Positions 1-6,220 of a DNA stretch of 6,220 nt are shown piece after piece. Every line of letters begins with the position of its first letter. Positions within the stretch are counted from its first letter, which is position 1. The DNA lies in the NCBI GenBank assembly GCA_900554345.1, contig USHH01000135.1:1-6220 (forward strand). Direction: 5' to 3'. The notes below the pieces were generated by a model. The model searched no databases. It was not told the origin of the DNA and saw nothing but the letters and a program-made list of their open reading frames with translations. Origin of the DNA: an uncultured Bacteroidales bacterium (GTDB lineage: Bacteria; Bacteroidota; Bacteroidia; Bacteroidales; Muribaculaceae). A program made the translations under genes and the position numbers.

Positions 1-1202
1 GGCTGTCCTTTCTCCGTTTTGGGCCGGGGGGAGCCCTGTGTCGCAGACGACGGCCTGTCGCCTGCCGGAGCCTTTTCTTCGGAAGCCGCGGCCGCGCTGT
101 CGCCCTTCTGCTTCACCGGCTTTTTCTTCGCCTTCTTTTTCTTCTTGTCGAAGCGTGTGAGGCTCTCCTGGCCCACAAGGTCGACATACTCGCTCTCCGG
201 GGTGTCGGGATTGGCGTCGAGCGTCTCCACCTTCACTCCCTGCTTGTTGAGGGCGATGATCTCGAAAGCCCGTCGGGCGTCGATGGTGACGAGATTGACC
301 GGCATCTTCCTGTCGGTGGAATATGTGACCGTATGGGAGAGGATATCGGGCTTGAACCAGTAGTACTGGGCGTCCTGGGTCTCGAGCACGGCATCCTTCG
401 GGGGCATCTTGCGTTGCGACTCGGCGTAGACGTCGACCTCGAAATTGAGGCAGCATTTCAGCTTGGCGCACTGGCCGGCGAGCTTCTGGGGGTTGAGCGA
501 GAGGTCCTGCATGCGTGCCGAGCCGGTGCCCACGGAGACGAAACGGTTCATCCACGTGGAGCAGCACAGCGGACGGCCGCAGGGGCCGATGCCGCCGATG
601 CGGCCCGCTTCCTGGCGTGCGCCGATCTGCTTCATCTCGATACGAACCTTAAAGGTGTCGGCCAGGATGCGTATGAGCTTACGGAAGTCCACGCGCTCAT
701 CGGCGATATAGTAGAAAATGGCCTTTCCGCCGTCGCCCTGGTATTCCACATCGCCGATTTTCATCTGGAGGCCGAGTTCCTCAGCGATCTTGCGCGAGCG
801 TATCATGGTGTCGTGCTCCCGGGCACGGGCCTCGTCAAATTTCTCTATGTCGGAGTCGCGCGCTATGCGAAACACCTTCTTGAGCTCCGTCTCCTTCTTT
901 GGAGGATGTTTGCGCATCTTGTGTGCGGCGAGCTCTCCGACGAGTGTCACGCGGCCTATGTCATGTCCGGGAGATGCCTCCACAGCCACCACGTCGCCTG
1001 TCTTGAGCGGCAGACGGTCAGGATTGGAGTAGAATCCGGATCGTGTGTTCTTGAACATCACCTCCACCACTCCGGAGGGGGCCCCTGAGGAGATGTCGGC
1101 CATCCAGTCGGTGGCCTGACGGTTGCCACGGGGCTCACGGCAGGGGCATGCCGAGCAGGAGGTAGACCCCCGCCTCGGGCATGATTTGTCGCAATCATAC
1201 AT
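1..1202 (-). CDS. ricT: RicT/YaaT-like PSP1-domain Fe-S protein (3' end beyond the left edge)
   Basis: Four hundred codons read without a stop from the ATG at 1202 to the window edge. Residues 40-260 are a PSP1 domain. The family signature is plain: a GGIGPCGRPLCC motif (Cys208, 213, 214) and a second CAKLKCC motif (Cys245, 250, 251). In Bacillus subtilis RicT (YaaT) joins RicA and RicF in a complex carrying [4Fe-4S] clusters that directs RNase Y to polycistronic transcripts and supports competence, sporulation and biofilm phosphorelay. The N-terminus has five further cysteines (residues 4, 8, 16, 19, 21), and the tail from about 353 is lysine-rich and low-complexity (KKKKKAKKK, then Ala/Pro/Ser/Lys), probably disordered and perhaps RNA-binding (inference). 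The ATG lies 15 bases after the rny stop, so the two are almost surely cotranscribed. Family assignment is secure; a role with RNase Y in this organism is inferred from Bacillus and from adjacency. Confidence 0.93.
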   Translation of the reverse strand, partial: MYDCDKSCPRRGSTSCSACPCREPRGNRQATDWMADISSGAPSGVVEVMFKNTRSGFYSNPDRLPLKTGDVVAVEASPGHDIGRVTLVGELAAHKMRKHPPKKETELKKVFRIARDSDIEKFDEARAREHDTMIRSRKIAEELGLQMKIGDVEYQGDGGKAIFYYIADERVDFRKLIRILADTFKVRIEMKQIGARQEAGRIGGIGPCGRPLCCSTWMNRFVSVGTGSARMQDLSLNPQKLAGQCAKLKCCLNFEVDVYAESQRKMPPKDAVLETQDAQYYWFKPDILSHTVTYSTDRKMPVNLVTIDARRAFEIIALNKQGVKVETLDANPDTPESEYVDLVGQESLTRFDKKKKKAKKKPVKQKGDSAAAASEEKAPAGDRPSSATQGSPRPKTEKGQ

Positions 1203-1207
1203 AATGG

Positions 1208-1217
1208 CCCCCTTTCC
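1208..1217 (-). promoter_or_regulatory. Shine-Dalgarno-like purine run before ricT
   Basis: On the minus strand the rny stop codon runs straight into GGAAAGGGGG, which ends five bases before the ricT ATG at 1202. It could act as a ribosome-binding site and fits reinitiation after rny. Strong Shine-Dalgarno sequences are uncommon in Bacteroidota, and neither the rny nor the 98-residue ORF start in this window has one. It supports 1202 as the ricT start. Confidence 0.45.
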
Positions 1218-2780
1218 TTATTTGGCGAAGGCTACGGCACGAGTCTCGCGGATGACGGTGATCTTCACCTGGCCGGGATATGTCATCTCGTCCTGGATCT
1301 TGCGGGCGATCTCGGCCGAGAGCTTGTCGGTCTCCTCGTCGGTGATCTTGTCGGCGCCGACAATCACGCGGAGTTCGCGACCGGCCTGGATGGCATATGT
1401 CTTGAGCACGCCGGGATATGAGAGGGCGAGCTGCTCGAGGTCGTTGAGGCGCTTGATGTATGCCTCCACGATTTCGCGGCGTGCGCCGGGACGTGCGCCG
1501 GAGATGGCGTCACACACCTGCACGATGGGGGAGAGGAGCGAAGTCTGCTCTATCTCGTCGTGGTGGGCGCCGATGGCGTTGCAGATGTCGGGTTTCTCCT
1601 TGAAGCGCTCGGCGAGCTTCATGCCGAGGATGGCGTGCGGCAGCTCCGGCTCGTCGTCGGGCACCTTGCCTATGTCGTGGAGCAGGCCGGCGCGGCGTGC
1701 CTTCTTCGGGTTGAGGCCGAGCTCCGAGGCCATCACGGCGCAGAGGTTTGCTGTCTCGCGGGAATGGTTGAGGAGGTTCTGGCCGTAAGAGGAGCGGTAT
1801 TTCATCTTGCCCACGAGTCTGATGAGCTCGGGATGGAGGCCGTGGATGCCGAGGTCTATGGCCGTGCGTTTGCCGGTCTCGATGATCTCCTCCTCGACCT
1901 GACGGCGCACCTTGGCCACCACCTCCTCGATACGGGCGGGATGGATGCGGCCGTCGACCACGAGCTGATGGAGGGCGAGACGGGCTATCTCGCGGCGCAC
2001 CGGATCGAAGCCGGATAGCACGATGGCCTCCGGAGTGTCGTCTACAATGATCTCGATGCCTGTGGCGGCCTCGAGGGCACGGATATTGCGACCCTCGCGG
2101 CCGATGATGCGGCCCTTGATCTCATCGTTGTCGATATGGAACACTGTGACGGAATTCTCCACAGCAACCTCGGTGGCCACACGCTGGATCGACTGGATCA
2201 CGATGCGCTTGGCCTCCTTTGATGCGGTGAGCTTGGCGTCGTCCATGATGTCGTTGATATATCCGGCGGCTGCTGTCTTTGCCTCGTCCTTCAGTCCCTC
2301 CACAAGCTTCTCGCGGGCTTCGTCGGCCGAAAGGCCGGAGATATGCTCAAGCTGCTCGCGGGCCTTCATCTGGAGAGTGTCGAGCTCCGCGCTGCGGTCG
2401 TCGAGCTGGGCGGAGAGGGCGTCGAGCTGGGCCTGGCGTGCGTCGAGCGAGGTCTGGCGCTGGTCGGCCTCCTTCTTGCGGCGCGCTATCTCGCCCTGCT
2501 GCTGGTTGAGCTGGAGCTCGCGCTGCTTGGCGCGGGCCTCGGCCGTCTGCACCTTCTGCAGGCGCTGGCCGGCATTGCGCTCGGCCTCGGAGATGATCTT
2601 CATCTCCTCCTCCTTTGCCTTGAGTATCTTTTTCTCCTTGATGACGTCGGCCTCGCGGTTGGCCTCGTCGATGATCAGCTTCGCCTTGGCCCCCGCGCTT
2701 TTCTTAGCTACGGCGTCGGCCACTATATATCCCGCCGCTGCGGTGGCGAGAGCGATTATTATCCATATTACGGTTGTCAT
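1218..2780 (-). CDS. rny: Ribonuclease Y (membrane-anchored endoribonuclease)
   Basis: The product has 520 residues, the usual length of RNase Y, with the family's full domain order. Residues 4-24 are a hydrophobic N-terminal membrane anchor. Residues about 30-150 are a long charged coiled coil rich in Glu, Lys, Gln and Ala. A KH domain at about 210-275 has its GxxG loop in IIGREGRN (225-232). An HD domain spans about 335-430, with candidate metal ligands His339, the HD pair His368-Asp369 in LLHDIGK, His406/His407 and Asp424; a conserved C-terminal region follows. RNase Y makes endonucleolytic cuts that start mRNA decay or processing at the inner face of the cytoplasmic membrane. All catalytic motifs are intact. 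The start at 2780 puts the membrane segment at the very N-terminus, as expected. There is no Shine-Dalgarno sequence before it. It follows zapA by 59 bases and precedes ricT by 15. Confidence 0.97.
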   Translation of the reverse strand: MTTVIWIIIALATAAAGYIVADAVAKKSAGAKAKLIIDEANREADVIKEKKILKAKEEEMKIISEAERNAGQRLQKVQTAEARAKQRELQLNQQQGEIARRKKEADQRQTSLDARQAQLDALSAQLDDRSAELDTLQMKAREQLEHISGLSADEAREKLVEGLKDEAKTAAAGYINDIMDDAKLTASKEAKRIVIQSIQRVATEVAVENSVTVFHIDNDEIKGRIIGREGRNIRALEAATGIEIIVDDTPEAIVLSGFDPVRREIARLALHQLVVDGRIHPARIEEVVAKVRRQVEEEIIETGKRTAIDLGIHGLHPELIRLVGKMKYRSSYGQNLLNHSRETANLCAVMASELGLNPKKARRAGLLHDIGKVPDDEPELPHAILGMKLAERFKEKPDICNAIGAHHDEIEQTSLLSPIVQVCDAISGARPGARREIVEAYIKRLNDLEQLALSYPGVLKTYAIQAGRELRVIVGADKITDEETDKLSAEIARKIQDEMTYPGQVKITVIRETRAVAFAK

Positions 2781-2839
2781 GATTTGATATAGAGGTTAAA
2801 ATAAGTGTCGACATGATGTGTGCGGGCGGGATGAGTCGG

Positions 2840-3178
2840 TCACTTTTCACTCTCTGAAGAAGCATGCCTGAGGGGGGATGCGGAGTCGGGGTCGAGCATC
2901 GAGCCGACCATGCGCGAGCAGTCTGAGACTATGTCGAAAGCGCGCCTGTGGCGCTGCAGCAGCTCATGATAATGTGAGGCATACTGATAGGCAATCATCA
3001 CCAGGATCTCGCGGTCGGCCTTGTCGGCAAACTTACGTCGCCAGTTGTTGTAGAGGTCGGCGATACTCCGTTCGATGTCTCTCACGAGACCCTGGCTGGA
3101 GAAGGGCACGGAGAGCTGCAGGCGCTCGCCGGCTATATTGATTTCCATTATAATCTTGTCACTGTCGGTCATGCTCAT
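2840..3178 (-). CDS. zapA: Cell division protein ZapA
   Basis: This 112-residue protein has the ZapA pattern. A small N-terminal domain (about 10-50) includes INIAGERLQLSVP and the stretch from VRDIERSIADLYNNW. It is followed by a helix with the typical ILVMIAYQYASHY segment (58-70), which continues as a dimerising coiled coil to about residue 92. The last 15-20 residues are polar and likely disordered. ZapA binds FtsZ at midcell and crosslinks protofilaments, stabilising the Z ring. The first ATG (3178) overlaps the TGA of the upstream coiled-coil gene as ATGA, which suggests translational coupling. The second in-frame ATG (3172) would remove two residues and fits the upstream purine-rich site better, so the start is uncertain by two codons. 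The family call is strong; its function here is inferred from the family. Confidence 0.92.
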   Translation of the reverse strand: MSMTDSDKIIMEINIAGERLQLSVPFSSQGLVRDIERSIADLYNNWRRKFADKADREILVMIAYQYASHYHELLQRHRRAFDIVSDCSRMVGSMLDPDSASPLRHASSESEK

Positions 3179-3471
3179 CCTTCCTTCAACAATGCTATGG
3201 AGAGGTCGAGTTTACGAATCAGCCCGGCGATATGGCGTCGCGATTCGATCAGGGTGTCGGGGCTGGAGGCCAGCCGCCACGACATCGAGAGGAACTCGAT
3301 GTCCGACTGCGCCTTCTGCAGCTGCCGGCGTGTGTCGGCGAGCTCCGCGGCAAGCGCCTCGTAGTCGGCTCTGACGCGGGCGAGCTCATCGCTCTGGAGC
3401 CTGTAGCGGGCGCCGAGGGTGGCGAGTGAGTCGCGCAGCTGCTCTAATGATTCAAGGAGAGACTTGGCCAT
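3175..3471 (-). CDS. Small coiled-coil protein upstream of zapA, probable Z-ring partner
   Basis: A 98-residue protein with no signal peptide or membrane segment. Residues about 3-62 are a continuous, strongly charged helix with Leu/Ala spacing typical of a coiled coil (LLESLEQLRDSLATL, then EALAAELADTRRQLQKAQ). A short linker containing a Pro (residue 71) leads to a second helix (about 73-96) ending IRKLDLSIALLKEG. I recall a similar ending (IDKCIALLN-type) in Bacteroidales proteins annotated as hypothetical. It is the first gene after the promoter and overlaps zapA by four bases (ATGA), which implies coupled, matched expression. By position and form it resembles ZauP of Caulobacter, a coiled-coil protein encoded with zapA, or ZapB of E. 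coli. I see no clear sequence homology to either, so a ZapA-binding division role is inference. The gene is real; the function is moderately supported. Confidence 0.85.
   Translation of the reverse strand: MAKSLLESLEQLRDSLATLGARYRLQSDELARVRADYEALAAELADTRRQLQKAQSDIEFLSMSWRLASSPDTLIESRRHIAGLIRKLDLSIALLKEG
3179..3187 (-). promoter_or_regulatory. Possible zapA ribosome-binding site
   Basis: The minus strand reads GAAGGAAGG directly before the first zapA ATG. The AGGA core is only three bases from the ATG at 3178 but nine bases from the in-frame ATG at 3172. The spacing therefore favours the second Met, while the ATGA overlap favours the first. The site lies inside the last codons of the upstream gene, so codon constraint could also explain it. 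Confidence 0.4.
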
Positions 3472-3491
3472 ATCGCCTGTGATATTTACCG

Positions 3492-3523
3492 CAAAGTTAC
3501 AAATTTAAGAGCAATTAAGCAAT
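3492..3523 (-). promoter_or_regulatory. Bacteroidota-type promoter for the zapA-rny-ricT operon
   Basis: The minus strand carries TAACTTTG at 3499-3492, an exact match to the Bacteroidota -7 consensus TAnnTTTG. ATTG at 3523-3520 matches three of four bases of the -33 element TTTG. The spacer is 20 bases, within the known 19-21 range. Transcription would start a few bases downstream, near 3485-3490, giving a leader of roughly 15-20 bases before the ATG at 3471. The element lies in an AT-rich gap within otherwise GC-rich DNA and faces the coiled-coil gene. No comparable match was seen in the 59-base zapA-rny gap, so this is probably the main promoter for all four genes. Confidence 0.72.
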
Positions 3524-3540
3524 CTATTGGCCAAATAATT

Positions 3541-3557
3541 CGCTGCCATGCGGAGCG
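3541..3557 (-). terminator. Weak possible terminator hairpin after lptD
   Basis: About 17 bases after the lptD-like stop codon the minus strand reads CGCTCCGCATGGCAGCG. This can fold as a six-base-pair stem with one bulged C and a GCAT loop. AATTATTT follows rather than a clean run of T. It could end lptD transcription before the next promoter, but the stem is short, so this is tentative. Confidence 0.25.
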
Positions 3558-3574
3558 GGAGCGGCGCAATGAAT

Positions 3575-6220
3575 TTAATACCAGCGTATTCCGTTGGTGG
3601 TCGAGGAGCGCTTGTCGTATTTGAGGTCTTTGAGCAGGGAGCTCTTCACAGAGATGTGGAAGTTGTAGCTCTTATACGGTCCGAAAGGCACGAAGGAGGC
3701 CGACATGGTGAAGCAATGGAGGTCGCGCGAGATGCTGCAGTTCATGTAGGCGATTTTGTGGAGGTCGAAGTTGTAGGAGGCTGAGAAGGAGAAATTCCAG
3801 TTCTTGGTGGGGCGGATGTTACCGGAGAACGAGAGGTTCTGGGTCCATTTCCCCTTGTAGTCCATCTTGTCGTAGTCGAAGGCGCCGTAGCCGTAGTTGA
3901 CCGAATAGTTGACCGTGAGGTTCCAGGGGCATTCCCACGCCGCATATCCGTCGGCGTCGGCCGAGCGCTGGTTCTCGAGGCTCTCCTGGCGTCTTTGCTC
4001 GCGCAGGTTGCGCAGGTTGTCGTTGGTGGCGTTGAAAGAGTCTTCCTCTTCGGTGTCTTCCTCGTCGCCGTCGGTGTTGGGGAGGTCTTCCTTCTTCTTG
4101 CGCTTGAAGGTGTTGTTGTTGAAGGTATAGGAGAATGACGTTCCGGTCGAGGAGAGCTTGGCGATGCCCTTCCCGGCCTGTAGGCGGGTCTTGTTGACCC
4201 TCACGGGGGTGCCGGAGGCGTTGAGACGGTAGATGTAGGGGTCCCAGGTGGCGTTGAGGTTAAGGTTGAAGTTCTTCACGAGGCGGAGCATCAGCGAGGT
4301 GTTGATGTTGCTCCAGTTGAGGGAGTCGGCTGCGAAGTTGTAGCTCTGCGAGATGGAGAGGTTCTCGATGAGCGATATCTTCTTGACGCCGGAAGAGTCG
4401 TTGTCGCTCTTCACCTTCATCTCGAGGTTGTTGGCGAGATTGACGGAGACGATACCCGACTTGCCTTCCGAAGGGGAGCCGAAGACTCCGTGGGAGAAGT
4501 AGTTGTAGCGTCGAGTGCGGGGCACTCCCTGGGGGTCGACGTAGTCGTAGCTGCCGTAGATGCCCCACATCGGGTCGCCGAAGTCGGGGGAGGCCGAGAA
4601 CGACACGGTGGGAGTGAGCACGTGGCGGATCATCTGGATCTTGTCGCCGAGGAACTTCATGGGGCGCCAGAATCCGTAGATTTTGGTGTCGAAGGAGAGT
4701 GAGGCCTGGAAGTCGAAGAGGTTGTAGAATCCGTAGGTGGTGTCCATCACCTCGCGTGAGGCCTGGGTGTCCCACTGGCGCCTGATCTTCGAGGTGTACA
4801 TGCGGTCGTTGAGCTGTATCGACGGCGAGAGGTTGATGTATTTGAAGAGGGAGAATGTGGCCGAGACGGGCACTGAGTGGCGGAAGCCGTTGCGCCAGTC
4901 CTTGATCAGGCTTTTCTTGAAAAACTGGTCCTGCTGTGCAGTGAGGGAGTTCTGGAACTGGCCGGAATAGGAAAGGCGGATCTTCTCATACCATTTCTCG
5001 CCTCCCACGGCGCGCTTGCGCTTGAATGGAGCGGTCTGGGAGAGGGTGACGTTGAGGTTGGGAAACGACACGGCCAGCGTGGAGTCCTGGGAGCGCTGCG
5101 CGATGCTGGCTGTGGTCGAGAGGCTCCACTTCGTGCCGGGGAAGCGGTAGGTCATATTGACGGTCGACGACTTGGTGTTTTCGGTAAACGATGAGTTGTA
5201 GTAGGAGTTGACATCGTTGCGCGAATATCCGGAAGTGGCGAAATTGACCGATGCCGAGAAGTTCATGTTGGGGTTTGCCTTAGCGTCCTGCGAATGGCTC
5301 CACACCACCTGGAAGTTCTTCTGCTTCTGATAGTCGGGCGAGCCCTTGTCGCCGTAGATGGTGGTGAGGTATGAGATGTCGAAGGTGCCGCGGTATTTAT
5401 AGCGCTTCACGTATGACGAGTGGCCGGAGAGGCCCCATGAGCCCTTGGTGTAGATCTCTCCGCGCACGGCGAGGTCTACATAGTCGGAGATGGCGAAATA
5501 GTAGCCGCCGTTGTTGAGATAGAAGCCGCGGTTGTAGTCCTCTCCAAACGAGGGGAAGATGATGCCCGAGGAATAGTCTTTGGAGAAGGGGAAGAAGCCG
5601 AATGGAAGCGCCAGAGGCAGAGGCACGTCGGCGAGCACCATATATCCCGGGCCGGTGACGACGTCCTTCCCGGGGCGCATCTTCGCCTTGGTGATATTGA
5701 AATAGAAATGGGGGTGCTCGTGGTTGTCGCAGGTGGTGTATTTGCCGTCCTTGACGAAAAACGAGCCGTCGTCCATCTTCTTGGCGGCGGCGCCGGTGAG
5801 GTATCCCTCACCCTGCTCGGTGATGACGTCGGTGATGAATCCCCGCTCGGTCTTGAAATTGTATTTCATCGACTTCGACTCGTAGGTGTCGCCGTCATCC
5901 TGGAAGATGGGGGTGCCGGAGAGCTTGCCTGTCGAGTCGATCACGCCGGTGGCGTATACGGTGGAGGAGTCGAGCTCCATGCGTATCTCCTCGGCGTTGA
6001 GCTTGAAGGTCTGGTATTCCACCATGCCGTCGCCGTAAAGGTAGGCGTTGTTCTGGCCGATGAGCAGCAGCGAATCCTTGGCGTCGAATGTCACTGCGCC
6101 ATCGAGGTCGACCTTCTGTCGGTTGATGCGGGTGAGCGGCGTTCGCGAGGTGTCGGACGCGGCTCCGGCTATGGAGTCGGCCATGGCCGTCAGAGAGTCG
6201 GAGGCAGTGGAGTCGCTGCC
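3575..6220 (-). CDS. lptD: LptD-like LPS-assembly outer-membrane protein (5' end beyond the right edge)
   Basis: The frame stays open to the window edge, giving 881 residues before the stop; the signal peptide and true start are missing. The internal ATG at 6184 (residue 1 below) is not the likely start. Residues about 25-170 are an OstA/LptA-like periplasmic domain of repeated short beta strands. Next comes the LptD junction: YTTCDNHEHPHFYF, then a VPLPLALPFGFFPF stretch and SSGIIFPSFGEDYNRGFYL (about 149-223). The rest is alternating aromatic and polar strands of a large beta-barrel, ending in aromatic IRWY, as expected of a BAM-dependent barrel. Known LptD proteins, with LptE, insert LPS into the outer leaflet. 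A charged Lys/Asp/Glu/Arg/Gln insert at 694-747 interrupts the barrel. Cysteines occur only at 152, 752, 816 and 824 in the visible part. Family call is firm; transport of LPS or lipooligosaccharide here is inferred. Confidence 0.93.
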   Translation of the reverse strand, partial: GSDSTASDSLTAMADSIAGAASDTSRTPLTRINRQKVDLDGAVTFDAKDSLLLIGQNNAYLYGDGMVEYQTFKLNAEEIRMELDSSTVYATGVIDSTGKLSGTPIFQDDGDTYESKSMKYNFKTERGFITDVITEQGEGYLTGAAAKKMDDGSFFVKDGKYTTCDNHEHPHFYFNITKAKMRPGKDVVTGPGYMVLADVPLPLALPFGFFPFSKDYSSGIIFPSFGEDYNRGFYLNNGGYYFAISDYVDLAVRGEIYTKGSWGLSGHSSYVKRYKYRGTFDISYLTTIYGDKGSPDYQKQKNFQVVWSHSQDAKANPNMNFSASVNFATSGYSRNDVNSYYNSSFTENTKSSTVNMTYRFPGTKWSLSTTASIAQRSQDSTLAVSFPNLNVTLSQTAPFKRKRAVGGEKWYEKIRLSYSGQFQNSLTAQQDQFFKKSLIKDWRNGFRHSVPVSATFSLFKYINLSPSIQLNDRMYTSKIRRQWDTQASREVMDTTYGFYNLFDFQASLSFDTKIYGFWRPMKFLGDKIQMIRHVLTPTVSFSASPDFGDPMWGIYGSYDYVDPQGVPRTRRYNYFSHGVFGSPSEGKSGIVSVNLANNLEMKVKSDNDSSGVKKISLIENLSISQSYNFAADSLNWSNINTSLMLRLVKNFNLNLNATWDPYIYRLNASGTPVRVNKTRLQAGKGIAKLSSTGTSFSYTFNNNTFKRKKKEDLPNTDGDEEDTEEEDSFNATNDNLRNLREQRRQESLENQRSADADGYAAWECPWNLTVNYSVNYGYGAFDYDKMDYKGKWTQNLSFSGNIRPTKNWNFSFSASYNFDLHKIAYMNCSISRDLHCFTMSASFVPFGPYKSYNFHISVKSSLLKDLKYDKRSSTTNGIRWY

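Noticed and set aside
119..150. A pyrimidine-rich ttctt tract that might be a simple-sequence phase-variation site.
   Set aside because: It encodes the lysine-rich RicT tail (AAG/AAA codons) with mixed codons and no long uniform repeat, so slippage is not specifically indicated.
333..1088. A 251-codon plus-strand open frame and other long plus-strand frames across 19-2792.
   Set aside because: They lie antisense to ricT and rny, whose protein families are unmistakable. High GC and biased codon use produce long antisense frames. Their translations show no domain and have odd composition (Ser/Arg or Leu/His/Gly rich).
2343..2560. Repeat-like recurrence of gagctgg/gcgtcgagc motifs.
   Set aside because: This is the coiled-coil segment of RNase Y, where repeated Glu, Gln, Leu and Ala codons give periodic DNA. 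Units differ in length and sequence, so it is not a true tandem repeat or CRISPR array.
2781..2839. A separate rny promoter in the zapA-rny gap.
   Set aside because: The minus strand has TTATTTTAA but no TAnnTTTG with a -33 partner at 19-21 bases, so a separate promoter is not supported by sequence.
4260..4775. A 171-codon minus-strand frame inside the lptD-like gene, and others at 3742-3945 and 5476-5811.
   Set aside because: They overlap the lptD reading frame in another phase and have low-complexity Pro/Arg/Ser/Thr translations with no family pattern.
6182..6184. ATG at 6184 as the start of the lptD-like gene.
   Set aside because: Twelve further in-frame codons with no stop reach the window edge, and no signal peptide follows this ATG although an outer-membrane protein needs one. 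The real start must be further upstream.

Overview
The window looks like a chromosomal core region of a Bacteroidota organism, most likely order Bacteroidales. Three things point there. The LptD-like outer-membrane protein and the PSP1/RicT protein closely match what I remember of Bacteroides-type homologues. The only clear promoter is of the Bacteroidota type (ATTG-N20-TAACTTTG). Most starts lack a Shine-Dalgarno sequence. The DNA is fairly GC-rich for the order, which would suit a lineage such as Muribaculaceae, but that placement is a guess. No mobile element, RNA gene, CRISPR array or long repeat was seen.

All genes are on the minus strand, so the window reads from right to left. From 6220 to 3575 lies most of an LptD-like lipopolysaccharide-transport protein, with its start and signal peptide beyond the right edge. 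A 103-base AT-rich gap (3472-3574) follows, holding a weak possible terminator and a good Bacteroidota promoter. That promoter appears to drive a compact four-gene operon: a 98-residue coiled-coil protein (3175-3471), ZapA (2840-3178, ATGA overlap), RNase Y (1218-2780, after a 59-base gap) and a RicT/PSP1-domain protein (1202 to the left edge, 15 bases after rny).

The operon joins two functions. The first two genes probably form a Z-ring bundling pair: ZapA binds FtsZ, and the coiled-coil protein is placed like ZauP or ZapB. The last two belong to mRNA decay and maturation: RNase Y is a membrane-anchored endoribonuclease, and RicT is known in Bacillus subtilis as part of an Fe-S complex that acts with RNase Y. 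RicT here carries a cysteine-rich N-terminus of a form I do not recall from the Bacillus protein, which might matter if the other two Bacillus partners (RicA, RicF) are absent.

The points most worth following are the rny-ricT coupling with the extra RicT cysteines, the uncharacterised zapA partner, and the cysteine pattern of the LptD homologue, which resembles the inter-domain disulfide layout of E. coli LptD. The rest of the window is ordinary core genome.
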